Shown here in pieces: positions 28,985 through 37,665 of a stretch of DNA of 64,000 nt. Each line of letters opens with the position of its first letter. Position 1 is the first letter of the stretch. The translations under genes were made by a program, and so were the position numbers. This DNA comes from Dactylosporangium sp. AC04546 (GTDB lineage: Bacteria; Actinomycetota; Actinomycetes; Mycobacteriales; Micromonosporaceae). The notes under the pieces were generated by a model, which had not been told where the DNA came from, searched no databases, and worked only from the letters and a program-made list of their open reading frames with translations. The DNA is taken from the NCBI RefSeq assembly GCF_022095675.1, contig NZ_JAHYSG010000001.1, positions 124,001 through 188,000 on the forward strand, given 5' to 3'.

Positions 28985-30616
28985 ATGAAACCGAAGCACT
29001 TGCTGGTCCCGCTCGTCGCGCTCGCCGTCACGGCGGCCATGACACCGTTCGCCACCGCGGCGGCTGCCGCCACCACGCGGTACGAAGCCGAGGCGGCCAC
29101 GATCACGCAGGGCGTGGCCGAGTCCAACCACGTCGGATACAGCGGTACCGGATTCGTCAACTACGACAACGTCGCCGGCTCGTCGGTGCAGTGGTCGGTG
29201 ACCGCTGCGGCCGCCGGCAGCGCGTCTCTCACTATCAGGTTCTCCAACGGCACGACCACCAACCGGCCGATGGACATCGCCGTGAACGGTACCGTGCTCG
29301 CCGCCGCCTCGGCGTTCAACAGCACCGGCAACTGGGACACCTGGCAGAGCAAGACGATCACGGCCACGCTCAACGCCGGGACCAACACGATCCGGGCCAC
29401 GGCGACGACCGCCAACGGCGGACCGAACGTCGACTGGCTCGAGGTGGATCAGGCGACGGGCGGCGGCCCGGCGGTACCCTTCGGCAGCCACCGCTTCCCG
29501 TACGCGGCCGGCACACTCCGCCCGAGCGGCACGCAGGCCGCCGTGGACCAGGCGGTCGTCACGTACTACAACAGGTGGAAGGCGGCGTTCGTCAAACAGA
29601 ACTGCGGCAACGGCTGGTACCAGGTCATCTCACCGGACGCCGACCATCCCTACGTGGCCGAGGCGCAGGGCTACGGCATGGTCGTCGTGGCGACCATGGC
29701 CGGCGCCGACCCGAACGCGAAGACCATCTTCGACGGGATGGTCAAGTACATGCTGGCCCACCCGTCGGTGAACAATCCGGACCTGCTCGCGGCCGAGCAG
29801 GACGTCTCCTGCCGCAGCGTCAACGGCTCCGACTCCGCGACCGACGGCGACCTCGACGTCGCGTTCGGGCTGCTCCTGGCGGACAAGCAGTGGGGCAGCA
29901 CCGGGACGTACAACTACAAGCAGCTGGCCGTCAAACACATCAACGCCATCAAGGCCAGCGAGGTCAACCCGACCACGCACCTGCTGCTCCTCGGCGACTG
30001 GAGCACCCCGGGTGACAGCCTCTACTGGACGACCCGACCGTCCGACTTCATGATCGACCACTTCCGCGCGTTCAAGGCGGCGACGGGCGACACCGCCTGG
30101 GACACGATCCGCACCGCGCACCAGAACCTCATCACCAACCTGCAGAACCAGTACGCGTCGAGCACCGGGCTCCTGCCGGACTTCGTGGTCAACACGAATA
30201 CCACGCCGAAACCCGCGCCCGGCCAGGTGCTCGAGGACCCGAACGACGGCAAGTACTTCTGGAACGCCTGCCGCACCCCCTGGCGCATCGGCACCGACGC
30301 GATCACCAGCGGCAACGCCGCCTCGCTCGCGTCGGCCCGCAAGATGAACACCTGGATCAGGACCAAGACCGGCGGCAACCCGAACAGCATCGCCGTCGGC
30401 TACTCACTGGGCGGCACGGCAATCTCCTCGGGCAGCGAACCGGCGTTCTTCGCACCGTTCACGGTGGCCGCGCTCACCGACCCGGCCAGCCAGGCCTGGC
30501 TCGACGCGCTGTGGACCAAGATGATCAACAGCTCCTTCACCAGCACCGACTACTACTCGACGAGCATCCAGCTCCAGACGATGATCGTCGCCAGCGGCAA
30601 CTACTGGGTTCCCTGA
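28985..30616 (+). CDS. Secreted GH8 glycosidase (chitosanase/endoglucanase) with CBM35-like module
   Basis: A 543-residue protein with signal peptide (about 1-30), CBM35-like module (about 32-155) and GH8 domain. The catalytic acid region is VAEAQGYGMVVV, and the GH8 signature with its Asp is SATDGDLDVAFGLLLADKQW; later PWRIGTDAI is also typical. GH8 includes chitosanases and endo-beta-1,4-glucanases; chitosanase fits the chitin context. ATG at 28985 is chosen since GAAGGG lies six bases upstream; an ATG at 28979 would touch the ribosome site. It is followed by a strong hairpin at 30627-30657. Confidence 0.88.
   Translation: MKPKHLLVPLVALAVTAAMTPFATAAAAATTRYEAEAATITQGVAESNHVGYSGTGFVNYDNVAGSSVQWSVTAAAAGSASLTIRFSNGTTTNRPMDIAVNGTVLAAASAFNSTGNWDTWQSKTITATLNAGTNTIRATATTANGGPNVDWLEVDQATGGGPAVPFGSHRFPYAAGTLRPSGTQAAVDQAVVTYYNRWKAAFVKQNCGNGWYQVISPDADHPYVAEAQGYGMVVVATMAGADPNAKTIFDGMVKYMLAHPSVNNPDLLAAEQDVSCRSVNGSDSATDGDLDVAFGLLLADKQWGSTGTYNYKQLAVKHINAIKASEVNPTTHLLLLGDWSTPGDSLYWTTRPSDFMIDHFRAFKAATGDTAWDTIRTAHQNLITNLQNQYASSTGLLPDFVVNTNTTPKPAPGQVLEDPNDGKYFWNACRTPWRIGTDAITSGNAASLASARKMNTWIRTKTGGNPNSIAVGYSLGGTAISSGSEPAFFAPFTVAALTDPASQAWLDALWTKMINSSFTSTDYYSTSIQLQTMIVASGNYWVP
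29107..29290 (+). repeat. CBM-coding direct repeat, copy 2
   Basis: The second copy of the near-identical CBM segment, exactly 1380 bases after copy 1. Both are in frame within their own genes and encode the QGV.ESNHVGYSGTGFVNYD stretch. Confidence 0.9.
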
Positions 30617-30626
30617 TCGCAGGCGC

Positions 30627-30657
30627 CGGGCCCGGTGTCGCAGCGACACCGGGCCCG
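30627..30657. terminator. Strong bidirectional terminator hairpin
   Basis: A perfect 14-bp GC-rich stem (CGGGCCCGGTGTCG and its complement) with a three-base loop, between the convergent GH8 and DUF916 genes. No U-run follows, as is common in actinomycetes. Confidence 0.8.
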
Positions 30658-30679
30658 CGCGATGGAACCTGGAGGGCGG

Positions 30680-31759
30680 TCAGGCGCTCTGGGTCTCCTT
30701 GTCGCGGAGTGCCTGCTCGACGGCCTTGCGCACGCGGGCGTCCTCACGCAGCTTGCGCTGCGCCCGGCCGCGACGGATCAGGAAGGACGCACCGACGACG
30801 GCCGCGACCAGGACGAGGATCAGCAGCAGCAGCGCCCACGGGATCGCCCAGCTGTGCGCCGAGGCCTGGACCTGCTTGAGCGACGTGGTGGAACCCGACG
30901 CGTCGGTGAGCAGCGGCGTGAGGGTCGCGGTGGCGGCGAGCCGGCCCGACGTCGCCACGCCGTGGACGGGCACCGTCATCTTCCAGCTCTCGCCCGGAAG
31001 CAGGTCCGGCGGCGACTTGACCTCGCCCGCGTCGGCGCGCAGCCACCCGAACGGGCCGGAGACCGACACCGCCTGCTTGGCCGTCAGGATGGCGTTGCCG
31101 GTGTTGTGGATCCGGTACGTGACGGTGGCGTCGTGCTTGGCGAACGGGTTCCAGGACGAGCCGGAGTAGTCGACGTGCAGGTCCTCGATCGCGAGGCCCG
31201 GCTTGAGCGCGCCGCTGACCCGCAGCTTGATCCGGATCCCGAGGCGCCGCTCGACGTTGACGCCCTGAGCGGCGTCGGGCTGCGTCAGCGAGGTGACGAT
31301 GCCGCCCGCGTAGTCGCCGGGTGTGGCGTTGGCCGGAACGGCGACCGTGAACGGAATCTCGGCCGTCTGCCCGGGCTGGATCGCGACACGCTCGCCGTCG
31401 GCATGGATCCAGGCGCCGATGCCGACGGACTTCTTGTCCCTGGTGAGCAGGTCGAGCTGACCCGTACCGGTCGTGTAGCCGTCGGCGGTGTAGACCGCCA
31501 GGTCGAGCGGGACGTTGCCGCGGTTGGCGACGACCATCGCGTCCTTGGCCTGCCCGCCGGGGTTGACGGCGTAGCTGAAGCTGGACCGGTCGGCGCCGTA
31601 GCTGTTCGAGGCCGTCCTGACGGTCCAGGCGACCTCGCCCTCCGCCAGGGCTGGAGTGGCGCCCAGGCCGGTGACCGCGAACGTGGCGAGCAGTGCCGCG
31701 GCGGCGGTCCGGGCCAGGGCGGTGACGATGGTCTTCCGGTGCGTTGTGGACGCGTGCAT
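30680..31759 (-). CDS. DUF916/WxL-interacting membrane surface protein
   Basis: A 359-residue protein. The signal peptide (about 1-40) is followed by an immunoglobulin-like DUF916 domain (WTVRTASNSYGADRSSFSY and NRGNVPLDLAVYTAD; IPFTVAVPANATPGDYAGGI), a second beta domain, and a C-terminal membrane helix (AIPWALLLLILVLVAAVVGA) with a basic cytoplasmic tail. In Firmicutes DUF916 proteins bind WxL proteins at the cell wall; the upstream gene has a WxL-like end, so the two probably work together. The ATG at 31759 has GAGGA seven bases before it. Confidence 0.8.
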   Translation of the reverse strand: MHASTTHRKTIVTALARTAAAALLATFAVTGLGATPALAEGEVAWTVRTASNSYGADRSSFSYAVNPGGQAKDAMVVANRGNVPLDLAVYTADGYTTGTGQLDLLTRDKKSVGIGAWIHADGERVAIQPGQTAEIPFTVAVPANATPGDYAGGIVTSLTQPDAAQGVNVERRLGIRIKLRVSGALKPGLAIEDLHVDYSGSSWNPFAKHDATVTYRIHNTGNAILTAKQAVSVSGPFGWLRADAGEVKSPPDLLPGESWKMTVPVHGVATSGRLAATATLTPLLTDASGSTTSLKQVQASAHSWAIPWALLLLILVLVAAVVGASFLIRRGRAQRKLREDARVRKAVEQALRDKETQSA

Positions 31760-31797
31760 CTCGAAGTCCTCGGGCGGTCTCGGGTCGGACTGGAAGA

Positions 31798-31835
31798 CTG
31801 GCGGGGCAGGCACCCGAAGGTGCCGACCCCGCCAG
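31798..31835 (-). terminator. Intercistronic hairpin between metallophosphatase and DUF916 genes
   Basis: An inverted repeat with 17-base arms (CTGGCGGGG…GGCACC and partner, two central mismatches) and a CGAA loop. It lies between two co-oriented genes, so it may lower read-through or protect the upstream message. Confidence 0.65.
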
Positions 31836-31850
31836 GTGTGACGGGAACGG

Positions 31851-33830
31851 TCAGCTGCTCAGCGCAGTGATCGTGAGGGTCGAGCGGTAGTTACCCTTGT
31901 CGACGCTGTCCGGGACCTTCAGGTCCAGGTCGGCGCCGAGCCGGGCGGTGCCCTTCGGGTGACCCTGCTCCGCCCAGCCGAGGCCGCGCGAAACCGAGAG
32001 GCCCTGGCCGTGGTCGTCGTAGGCGGACGGAACCGCCCCGCTGGCCTGAGCACCGGCACCTGCCACGAGCACCTTCGGCGTCCAGCCGAGGTACGCACCC
32101 GAGAACGTCTTGTCGGCGTCCCGGAAGTCGCTCGTGCTGGCCGAGATCGACCAGGGCGCGAGCGAGCGCCGGTTGTCCGACACGAGGATCGGGTTGATCT
32201 GGCCCGTCGCCGCGAAGTAGTCGCCGTTGTTGTCCACGGCGGTACCGAGGTCCACGAGGCCGTTGTAGCCGTCGATCGTCCAGCCGAACTCGCCCGGAGG
32301 AGCGTTGGGCACGCTCACCTGGATGGACTGACCATCGCCCTGGTACGGGTGGACGGTGACCTTGTCGACGATCGAGCCGACCGGCTGGCCGGCCGTGGTG
32401 TTGTTGCACCACGAGACCTTGCCCAGCTCGACCGCGGCGTTCGGCGCCGCACAGGTGCCGCTGCGGATGTTCTCGACGACGAGCTTGTCGTTGCGCACCT
32501 GAACCTTGACGTAGCTACGAACGTGCTCCTGGTTCTGCACCGAGTTGTACCAGTAGTTGTTCGGGTTCAACGGGTCAGCACCGTTACCGGCACCGCTGGT
32601 GCCGCTGTTGTCAGGAGCGGTGATGTCGTAGTACTTCGAGCCCGAGGCGGAGTTGCCCGTCACGTAGATGACGCCGCCCGGACCGGGGAACACGTCGGCC
32701 GCACCCGGCTGCTCGGCCGGGTTCGCCTTCTGGCCGTTCTTGATCTCGTAGCTGCGGGAGTAGCTGTGGTCGTGACCCTGCAGCACGAGGTCGACACCAA
32801 GGTTGGAGAAGGCGGTCGGGAAGTCGACCCGGCGCACCTTGTTGTCGCCGTCCTTGGCGTGGTCAGCCGGCGAGTAGATCGCGTGGTGGTAGACGAGCAC
32901 CGTCCACTTGGCCTCAGCGCCGTGCTGGTTGATGACGTCGGTGACGTACGCGATGTGCGCAGCGTCGCCGCCGCCACCGGAGGTGGTGGTGTAGCTGTTG
33001 CTGTTCAGGTCGATGAACAGCACATCCTTGTAGATGTACCAGTAGTCACCGCCGGACTGGGTGCCAGCCGGGTTCCCGTTGCCGTACAACGCGCCCGACC
33101 GGTCCGTGTTCGGGGTGAACAGGTGCTGCTCGTACGCCTTGCCACCGACATCGTGGTTGCCGATGGTGGCGGCCCAGGGGTACTGACGCAGCTTGTCGGG
33201 AGCGAGGAACGCGGTCCACTGGGACTCCGTGTTCGCCGTCTCGACCTGGTCACCACCCGACACCAGCAGCTCGGCGTCCGGGTTGGCCGCGAGCGAGACG
33301 TCGAGGGTGTCCTGCCAACCGGCCTGGTCCTTCGCCACGTTGCCGGACGACCCGATCTGGGGGTCGCCGTAGAACAGGAAGTCGTAGTCGCCTTCGAAGT
33401 CCTGCGTCTTGAACGAGTAGGTCGGGGACCAGTTGCCCTCGGAGCCGACCCGGTACGAGTACTGGATCTTCTCCTGCAGGCCGGAGAGCGTCGCGTGGCG
33501 GTTGAAGCCGCCACTGGTCGCGATGTTCGCTCCGCCGATGGCGTCGAAGGTAGCCGCGCCGGCCGGGAACTCGCCGTTGACGAGCGAGGCGGTCGGGGCG
33601 ACCTGGACCTTCTGGACGGTGTCGGCCGACGAGTACCAGGTCACGATGCGCTGGGTCTCGTTGGCGCCGACACCGAGGATGATGCCGCTGAGCGTGGCGG
33701 GGTCCGCAGCGCTGGCGGGAGTCGCCAGACCGCTGAGGGCCATCGTCAAGCCCAGTGCAGCCGCGGTGGCCCCTGCGGCCATGCGGCGCCGTGCAAGCCC
33801 GGAGGCCCGCTTGGAGGTTCGTGCTTTCAC
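31851..33830 (-). CDS. Secreted purple-acid-phosphatase-like metallophosphoesterase with WxL-like C-terminus
   Basis: A 659-residue secreted enzyme. The signal peptide is at about 1-42. A fibronectin-like N-domain (RIVTWYSSADTVQKVQVA) is followed by the metallophosphatase core with GDPQIG, GGDQVE, IGNHDVGG, VLVYHHAIYS and LQGHDHSYSRSY, the complete set of dinuclear metal ligands. The last 170 residues resemble a WxL domain (LAPWSISASTSDF, GAYLGWTPKV, GNYRSTLTITALSS). It should hydrolyse phosphoesters outside the cell and may be tethered at the surface with the DUF916 protein. GTG start with AGGGAAG upstream. Substrate not deducible. Confidence 0.87.
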   Translation of the reverse strand: MKARTSKRASGLARRRMAAGATAAALGLTMALSGLATPASAADPATLSGIILGVGANETQRIVTWYSSADTVQKVQVAPTASLVNGEFPAGAATFDAIGGANIATSGGFNRHATLSGLQEKIQYSYRVGSEGNWSPTYSFKTQDFEGDYDFLFYGDPQIGSSGNVAKDQAGWQDTLDVSLAANPDAELLVSGGDQVETANTESQWTAFLAPDKLRQYPWAATIGNHDVGGKAYEQHLFTPNTDRSGALYGNGNPAGTQSGGDYWYIYKDVLFIDLNSNSYTTTSGGGGDAAHIAYVTDVINQHGAEAKWTVLVYHHAIYSPADHAKDGDNKVRRVDFPTAFSNLGVDLVLQGHDHSYSRSYEIKNGQKANPAEQPGAADVFPGPGGVIYVTGNSASGSKYYDITAPDNSGTSGAGNGADPLNPNNYWYNSVQNQEHVRSYVKVQVRNDKLVVENIRSGTCAAPNAAVELGKVSWCNNTTAGQPVGSIVDKVTVHPYQGDGQSIQVSVPNAPPGEFGWTIDGYNGLVDLGTAVDNNGDYFAATGQINPILVSDNRRSLAPWSISASTSDFRDADKTFSGAYLGWTPKVLVAGAGAQASGAVPSAYDDHGQGLSVSRGLGWAEQGHPKGTARLGADLDLKVPDSVDKGNYRSTLTITALSS

Positions 33831-33943
33831 GGGTTTCTTCCCTTTTCCGATGGAGGTACAGGAAAAGCGGACTCAACGTTTCGCCGCCCGATGAACCGGC
33901 CATGAACTTGATCTTGCGGCCAGTCGCAGCCTCCGTGCTGTTT

Positions 33944-35161
33944 TCAGGGCCAGATCACACGTTGCACAAGCCAGATCAGGCCCATAACGGACACGGCGGC
34001 AGCAATTGTGCCGGTCGTCCAGAGGCCGGCTTTCGGGGCGCGGCGACGCAGCACGATGAGGACTGGAAAGACGACGGCGATAATGGTGAGCTGCACGACT
34101 TCGATACCGACGTTGAATACGAGCAACGACCACAGCAGCGTCCACGACCACGCCGCATTGATGCCCAGGGCTCCCGCGAAACCCAGGCCGTGCACGAGGC
34201 CGAAGCCGAACACGACACCGAGGCGGGTCCAGCCCGCCCGGTCCAGGCTGAGGTGGCCGTGTCCGGCCGTCTCCAGGTCGGTGGCGTGGCCGCCGCGCCG
34301 CCAGATCCGCCACAGGTACCAGCCGGCCACCACGGCGATCGACAGCGCGATGACGGGCTCCACGACCCTCGCCGGCACGTCGACCAGGCCGAGGGCGGCG
34401 AGCATGAACGTCACCGAGTGCGCCAGGGTGAAGCTCGTGGCGGCGAGCACGATCTCCCGTAGGCGGCGCGACCCGGCGATGAGCGCCAGCAGGAACAGGA
34501 TGTGGTCGATCCCGGTCAGCAGGTGCTCGGCGCCCAGGCGGAAGAACTCCCAGAACCGCTCGTACCACGACTGGCCGGTCGAGAAGGACGGGTGCGCCGC
34601 GTCGAGGGCCGCGCTGCCCGAGCGGCCGTCGATCTCGTAGGTGACGATCGTCTTGGTGCCCTTGACGTAGCCCTCGGTGTCGGGGAACAGCGCGCTGCGC
34701 ACCTCGTGCTCGGCGCGCTCCTGCGGGCAGGCCCAGTCGAGCAGCAGGTCGGCGTACGGCACGCCCTCCTGCTGGCCCATCGTGAAGCCGCCCACCGGGG
34801 TCGGCGCGCAGACCTTGCCGTCAGCGGTGACCGAGAAGCGCTCGGTGACGTACCGCACGATCGACGCCGTATGGGTGTTGAGTGCCGCGGCCTGCCCTTC
34901 GGTGTCACCGTCGTCGAATGCGGCGGTGCCCGCCCGATACAGCGGATCGTTGTGCTCGAAATCGGCGGCGGACACGACGAGGAGGTCGTACTCGAGTTCC
35001 ACCGCCGTCCGAACATGGCCCTCGTCACCGGCGGTGATGTGAACGTACACGGTCGAGGTGAAACCGTGGGCGAGCGCCGGTCCGGCGCTCAGAAACGTCA
35101 GCACCGCCGCGACGATCCCGACGACAGTGACGAAAATGACAGGGCGGGCGCGTTGCAACAT
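33944..35161 (-). CDS. HupE/UreJ-family membrane protein
   Basis: A 405-residue protein. It has a signal sequence (about 1-33), an extracellular domain of about 190 residues with charged and Cys-containing parts, then a HupE/UreJ-2 membrane domain of seven helices starting AEHLLTGIDHILFLLALIAG and including GFGLVHGLGFAGAL. Conserved His residues in these helices suggest metal (nickel/cobalt) handling, though this subfamily with an extracellular domain has no assigned role. Start ATG with AGGAG five bases upstream; longer frames to 35314 lack one. Divergent from a BMP-like lipoprotein gene. Confidence 0.82.
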   Translation of the reverse strand: MLQRARPVIFVTVVGIVAAVLTFLSAGPALAHGFTSTVYVHITAGDEGHVRTAVELEYDLLVVSAADFEHNDPLYRAGTAAFDDGDTEGQAAALNTHTASIVRYVTERFSVTADGKVCAPTPVGGFTMGQQEGVPYADLLLDWACPQERAEHEVRSALFPDTEGYVKGTKTIVTYEIDGRSGSAALDAAHPSFSTGQSWYERFWEFFRLGAEHLLTGIDHILFLLALIAGSRRLREIVLAATSFTLAHSVTFMLAALGLVDVPARVVEPVIALSIAVVAGWYLWRIWRRGGHATDLETAGHGHLSLDRAGWTRLGVVFGFGLVHGLGFAGALGINAAWSWTLLWSLLVFNVGIEVVQLTIIAVVFPVLIVLRRRAPKAGLWTTGTIAAAVSVMGLIWLVQRVIWP

Positions 35162-35334
35162 GCGGCTCCTTTCCGTGGCCAGTGCACGTTGCACGTCATT
35201 GGCGAACACAAGCCGGACCGCCGACGAACCGCTGGAAAACAAACGCTCGGAACGGCGCCCGGCGGATTGAAGGCGGCCGGAACTGCGATAGGAATTACGC
35301 GCACATCCCGTCACTACCGGGGAGGACGATCGCC

Positions 35335-36009
35335 TTGCGCCGCCCGATTCGGGCCGTTGCCACGCTGGCCGCCGCCGCCGCGCTCATCGCCGGCTGCGGC
35401 TCCGGCGGCGACGACTGGTCCCGGCCGCACCCCAGTCCCGCCCCCGTCGGCGCACTCGGTCCGGGGTTCGTCGACCCGTCCGCTCCGCCCACCCCCGAGG
35501 GGACGGTCACGCCGGCGGCCGGTTCCTGGACCGGGGTCCACCCGTCGAAGGGCTACCGGGTGGTACTGATCAGCGCGGGTGACGATCGCCCGACGCAGGA
35601 GCTCGTGACGGCGGTCAAGGAATGGGCGAAGGCCGAGGACGTCGACCTCAGGACGATCGTCGCCAAGGACCCCCACGACCTCATTCCCACCATCACCAGG
35701 GCCATGGACATGGGCCCGGACCTCATCGTCAGCGCGGGCAACGACCTCATCGACCCGATGGCGACGGTCACCGCGAGCCACCTGTCGCAGCAGTTCCTCG
35801 TGGTGGGCGCGGAGGTGGCCGAGCCGACGCACAACGTCACGGCGGTCGACTGGTCCGGCGCGTCGTTCCGCGGTGAGGGGCTCGGCATGTCCTCGACCTA
35901 CGACCCCGCCTCGTTCACCCCCGAGCGCTGCTCGGCCGCCATCCGGGCGGGTGTGGCGGCCGTGCTCAACAACTGGACCGGCATCGTGATCTGGCTCGAC
36001 CACTTCTAG
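35335..36009 (+). CDS. BMP-like substrate-binding lipoprotein, short
   Basis: A 224-residue lipoprotein: signal ending AAAALIAGC, Pro/Ser/Gly-rich linker, then one alpha/beta lobe resembling the PnrA/BMP family (YRVVLISAGDDRPTQELVTA; GPDLIVSAGNDLIDPMATV; QQFLVVGAEVAEP; CSAAIRAGVAAVLNNWTGIV). Full BMP proteins have about 330 residues and two lobes, so this is a shortened variant. TTG start preceded by GGGGAGGA. No ABC genes adjoin it. The region 35162-35334 between it and HupE should hold both promoters. Confidence 0.65.
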   Translation: MRRPIRAVATLAAAAALIAGCGSGGDDWSRPHPSPAPVGALGPGFVDPSAPPTPEGTVTPAAGSWTGVHPSKGYRVVLISAGDDRPTQELVTAVKEWAKAEDVDLRTIVAKDPHDLIPTITRAMDMGPDLIVSAGNDLIDPMATVTASHLSQQFLVVGAEVAEPTHNVTAVDWSGASFRGEGLGMSSTYDPASFTPERCSAAIRAGVAAVLNNWTGIVIWLDHF

Positions 36010-36141
36010 TCATGCGATCCACGGGTCTCAGGCGGGGTCTTCCTCCCGTGCATGTGCCACAGCCTTGACGTCGGCGTCATCCGCCGGTGTCAAGGGCGGC
36101 CGGCTTGCGGCGATGACGCCAACGATCGCTACGGCGGGCGT

Positions 36142-36630
36142 CTAGTAGGGACGGGCGCCGGGGTACGGGCCGTCCGGGTCGATGGTGCGCATGATGCGCC
36201 CGCAGATGTCGTGCAGCTGCCGGGGTTGCGCCTTGGTCAGTGGATCGAGGACCAGGCGGCGGACCTCGGCGACGTGGCCGGGCGCGGTCTCGACGACCTT
36301 CGCCAGGCCCTCGTCCGTGAGAATGGCGAGCGTGTAGCGGCCGTCGTCCGGGTCGGGGCAGCGGCGCACCCAGCCGCGCTTCTCCAGGCGGCCGACGGCC
36401 TGGGAGAGGCGCGGGAGTGAGCCCTCGGATATGGCCGCGAGCAGGCTCATCCGCAGCCGGCGCTCCGGCGCCTCGGAGAGCCCGGCGAGGACCATGTACT
36501 CGAAGTGGTTGATCCCGGCGTCGCGCTGGAGCTGGGTGTCGAGCGCGGCCGGGAGACGCAACAGCACGGAGAACAAGGTCAGCCAGGTCTTCAGCTCGTC
36601 CTGGTCCAGCCAGCGGGGTTCGTCGGTCAC
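36142..36630 (-). CDS. MarR-family transcriptional regulator
   Basis: A 162-residue winged-helix repressor. The helix-turn-helix with wing is at about residues 60-105 (RLRMSLLAAISEGSLPRLSQ, then VGRLEKRGWVRRCPDPDDGR). GTG start. It is divergent from a DoxX-like gene with 88 bases between, which hold two GACTT-N8-AA(G/C)TC sites. Autorepression and control of the DoxX-like gene is the likely arrangement, perhaps answering to a phenolic or oxidant signal. Confidence 0.9.
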   Translation of the reverse strand: MTDEPRWLDQDELKTWLTLFSVLLRLPAALDTQLQRDAGINHFEYMVLAGLSEAPERRLRMSLLAAISEGSLPRLSQAVGRLEKRGWVRRCPDPDDGRYTLAILTDEGLAKVVETAPGHVAEVRRLVLDPLTKAQPRQLHDICGRIMRTIDPDGPYPGARPY

Positions 36631-36647
36631 GTCGCAAGCATAGCGAT

Positions 36648-36698
36648 GACTTGCATGTTGAACTCATCGTGGCTACTTTTGACTTCACTGTTTAAGTC
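36648..36698. promoter_or_regulatory. Tandem MarR operator-like dyads
   Basis: Two 18-bp inverted repeats, GACTTGCATGTTGAACTC (36648-36665) and GACTTCACTGTTTAAGTC (36681-36698). They are 33 bp apart, about three helical turns, in the AT-rich gap between the MarR and DoxX-like genes. Shared form GACTT-N8-AA(G/C)TC. Binding by the neighbouring MarR is inferred. Confidence 0.6.
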
Positions 36699-36718
36699 AT
36701 CTCTCCCGATGGGGAATC

Positions 36719-37090
36719 ATGAGCATCGTTCTCTGGGTCGCTGCTGGGCTGGTCGCGGCCGGCTTTCTGTTCTCCGGTGTGTTCAAGCTCGCCCTGCCGC
36801 GCGAGAAGTACATCGCCGCTCAGCCCTGGGCCGCGGACGCACCGCACTGGGCGCCCAACGCGATCGGTGTGCTGGAGGTGCTGGGTGCGATCGGCGTGAT
36901 CCTGCCCGCCCTGGTCAAGGTCGCGCCGATGCTGGTCCCGCTCGCCGCGACCGGGCTGGCCCTGGTGATGGCCGGCGCCGTGGTGATGCACCTGCGGCGC
37001 GGCGAGTTCCCGGCGCTGGTGCCGAGCGGGGTGCTGCTGATCCTGGCCGCGGTGGTGGCATGGGGCCGGTTCGGGCCGTACGCGTTCTGA
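36719..37090 (+). CDS. DoxX-like small membrane protein
   Basis: A 123-residue protein with four hydrophobic helices, beginning LWVAAGLVAAGFLFSGVFKL and ending in the short FGPYAF. This is the DoxX/DoxX-like pattern, with the KLAL…PW stretch after helix 1. The role is unknown; members are often linked with redox or thiol stress. GGGGAA lies before the ATG. Its expression is probably set by the divergent MarR protein. Confidence 0.8.
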   Translation: MSIVLWVAAGLVAAGFLFSGVFKLALPREKYIAAQPWAADAPHWAPNAIGVLEVLGAIGVILPALVKVAPMLVPLAATGLALVMAGAVVMHLRRGEFPALVPSGVLLILAAVVAWGRFGPYAF

Positions 37091-37092
37091 TC

Positions 37093-37120
37093 CACGGGGC
37101 CGCGGTCCGGCGGCCCCGTG
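37093..37120. terminator. Terminator hairpin between convergent genes
   Basis: A perfect 11-bp stem CACGGGGCCGC with complement and a six-base loop, just after the DoxX-like stop and facing the VOC gene. Confidence 0.75.
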
Positions 37121-37162
37121 ATTGGCGGGTTCGGCGCCAGGCCGACCGGTGCAGGGCATGTC

Positions 37163-37588
37163 CTACTCGGGCGCCACTCCGGGCGCGAACGCGTCGGCGT
37201 ACTCGTCGCTGGGCGCGATGTTGGTGATCACGTCGATCAGGACGCCGTCCGGGGCGGCGACGATGAAGTGCCGCTGGCCGAAGTCCTCGCTGCGCAGCCC
37301 GAGCACCTCGGTGAGGCCGGCCTCGCCGACCAGGCGGCGGTGCTCGGCGTCCACGTCGGACACCTCGAGGTTCAGCAGCAGGCCCTGCACCGGCTTGCGG
37401 TAGGCGGCCGGCATCGTCGGATGGCGGTGGTCGAGCAGGGCCAGTTCGAACTGCGGCGCGCCGGAATGGCGCAGGCTCACGTACCAGTCCGCCGCGAACG
37501 TCACCTCGAAGCCGAGGTGCTCGGTGTAGAAGGCCGCAGCCGCCGCGACGTCGTTCGAGGCGATCACCGGGTAGAAGCTGGTCAGCAT
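37163..37588 (-). CDS. VOC/glyoxalase-fold protein
   Basis: A 141-residue vicinal-oxygen-chelate protein ([24 protein letters not shown]; split: [19 protein letters not shown] then [33 protein letters not shown]). Two beta-alpha-beta-beta-beta units are visible, with a Glu/His set less complete than in glyoxalase I, so it may be a binding or resistance protein. ATG at 37588 with GGAGGG five bases upstream. It is divergent from the TetR gene across two tandem operators and is probably its target. Confidence 0.82.
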   Translation of the reverse strand: MLTSFYPVIASNDVAAAAAFYTEHLGFEVTFAADWYVSLRHSGAPQFELALLDHRHPTMPAAYRKPVQGLLLNLEVSDVDAEHRRLVGEAGLTEVLGLRSEDFGQRHFIVAAPDGVLIDVITNIAPSDEYADAFAPGVAPE

Positions 37589-37604
37589 GCCGCCCTCCAC
37601 ATTC

Positions 37605-37653
37605 GCATACTTTGGGTATGTGAACGACGCTAGCTGGCATACCGCGGGTATGT
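37605..37653. promoter_or_regulatory. Tandem TetR operators
   Basis: Two 17-bp dyads, GCATACTTTGGGTATGT (37605-37621) and GCATACCGCGGGTATGT (37637-37653), 32 bp apart. They fill the 77-bp gap between the VOC and TetR genes. Half-sites CATACC/GGTATG are perfect in the second copy and have one mismatch in the first. Confidence 0.75.
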
Positions 37654-37665
37654 CAAACTCGATCC

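Noticed and set aside
36010..36141. Possible IS remnant between the BMP-like and MarR genes
   Set aside because: Some GC-rich inverted segments are present, but there is no transposase sequence or clear terminal repeat.
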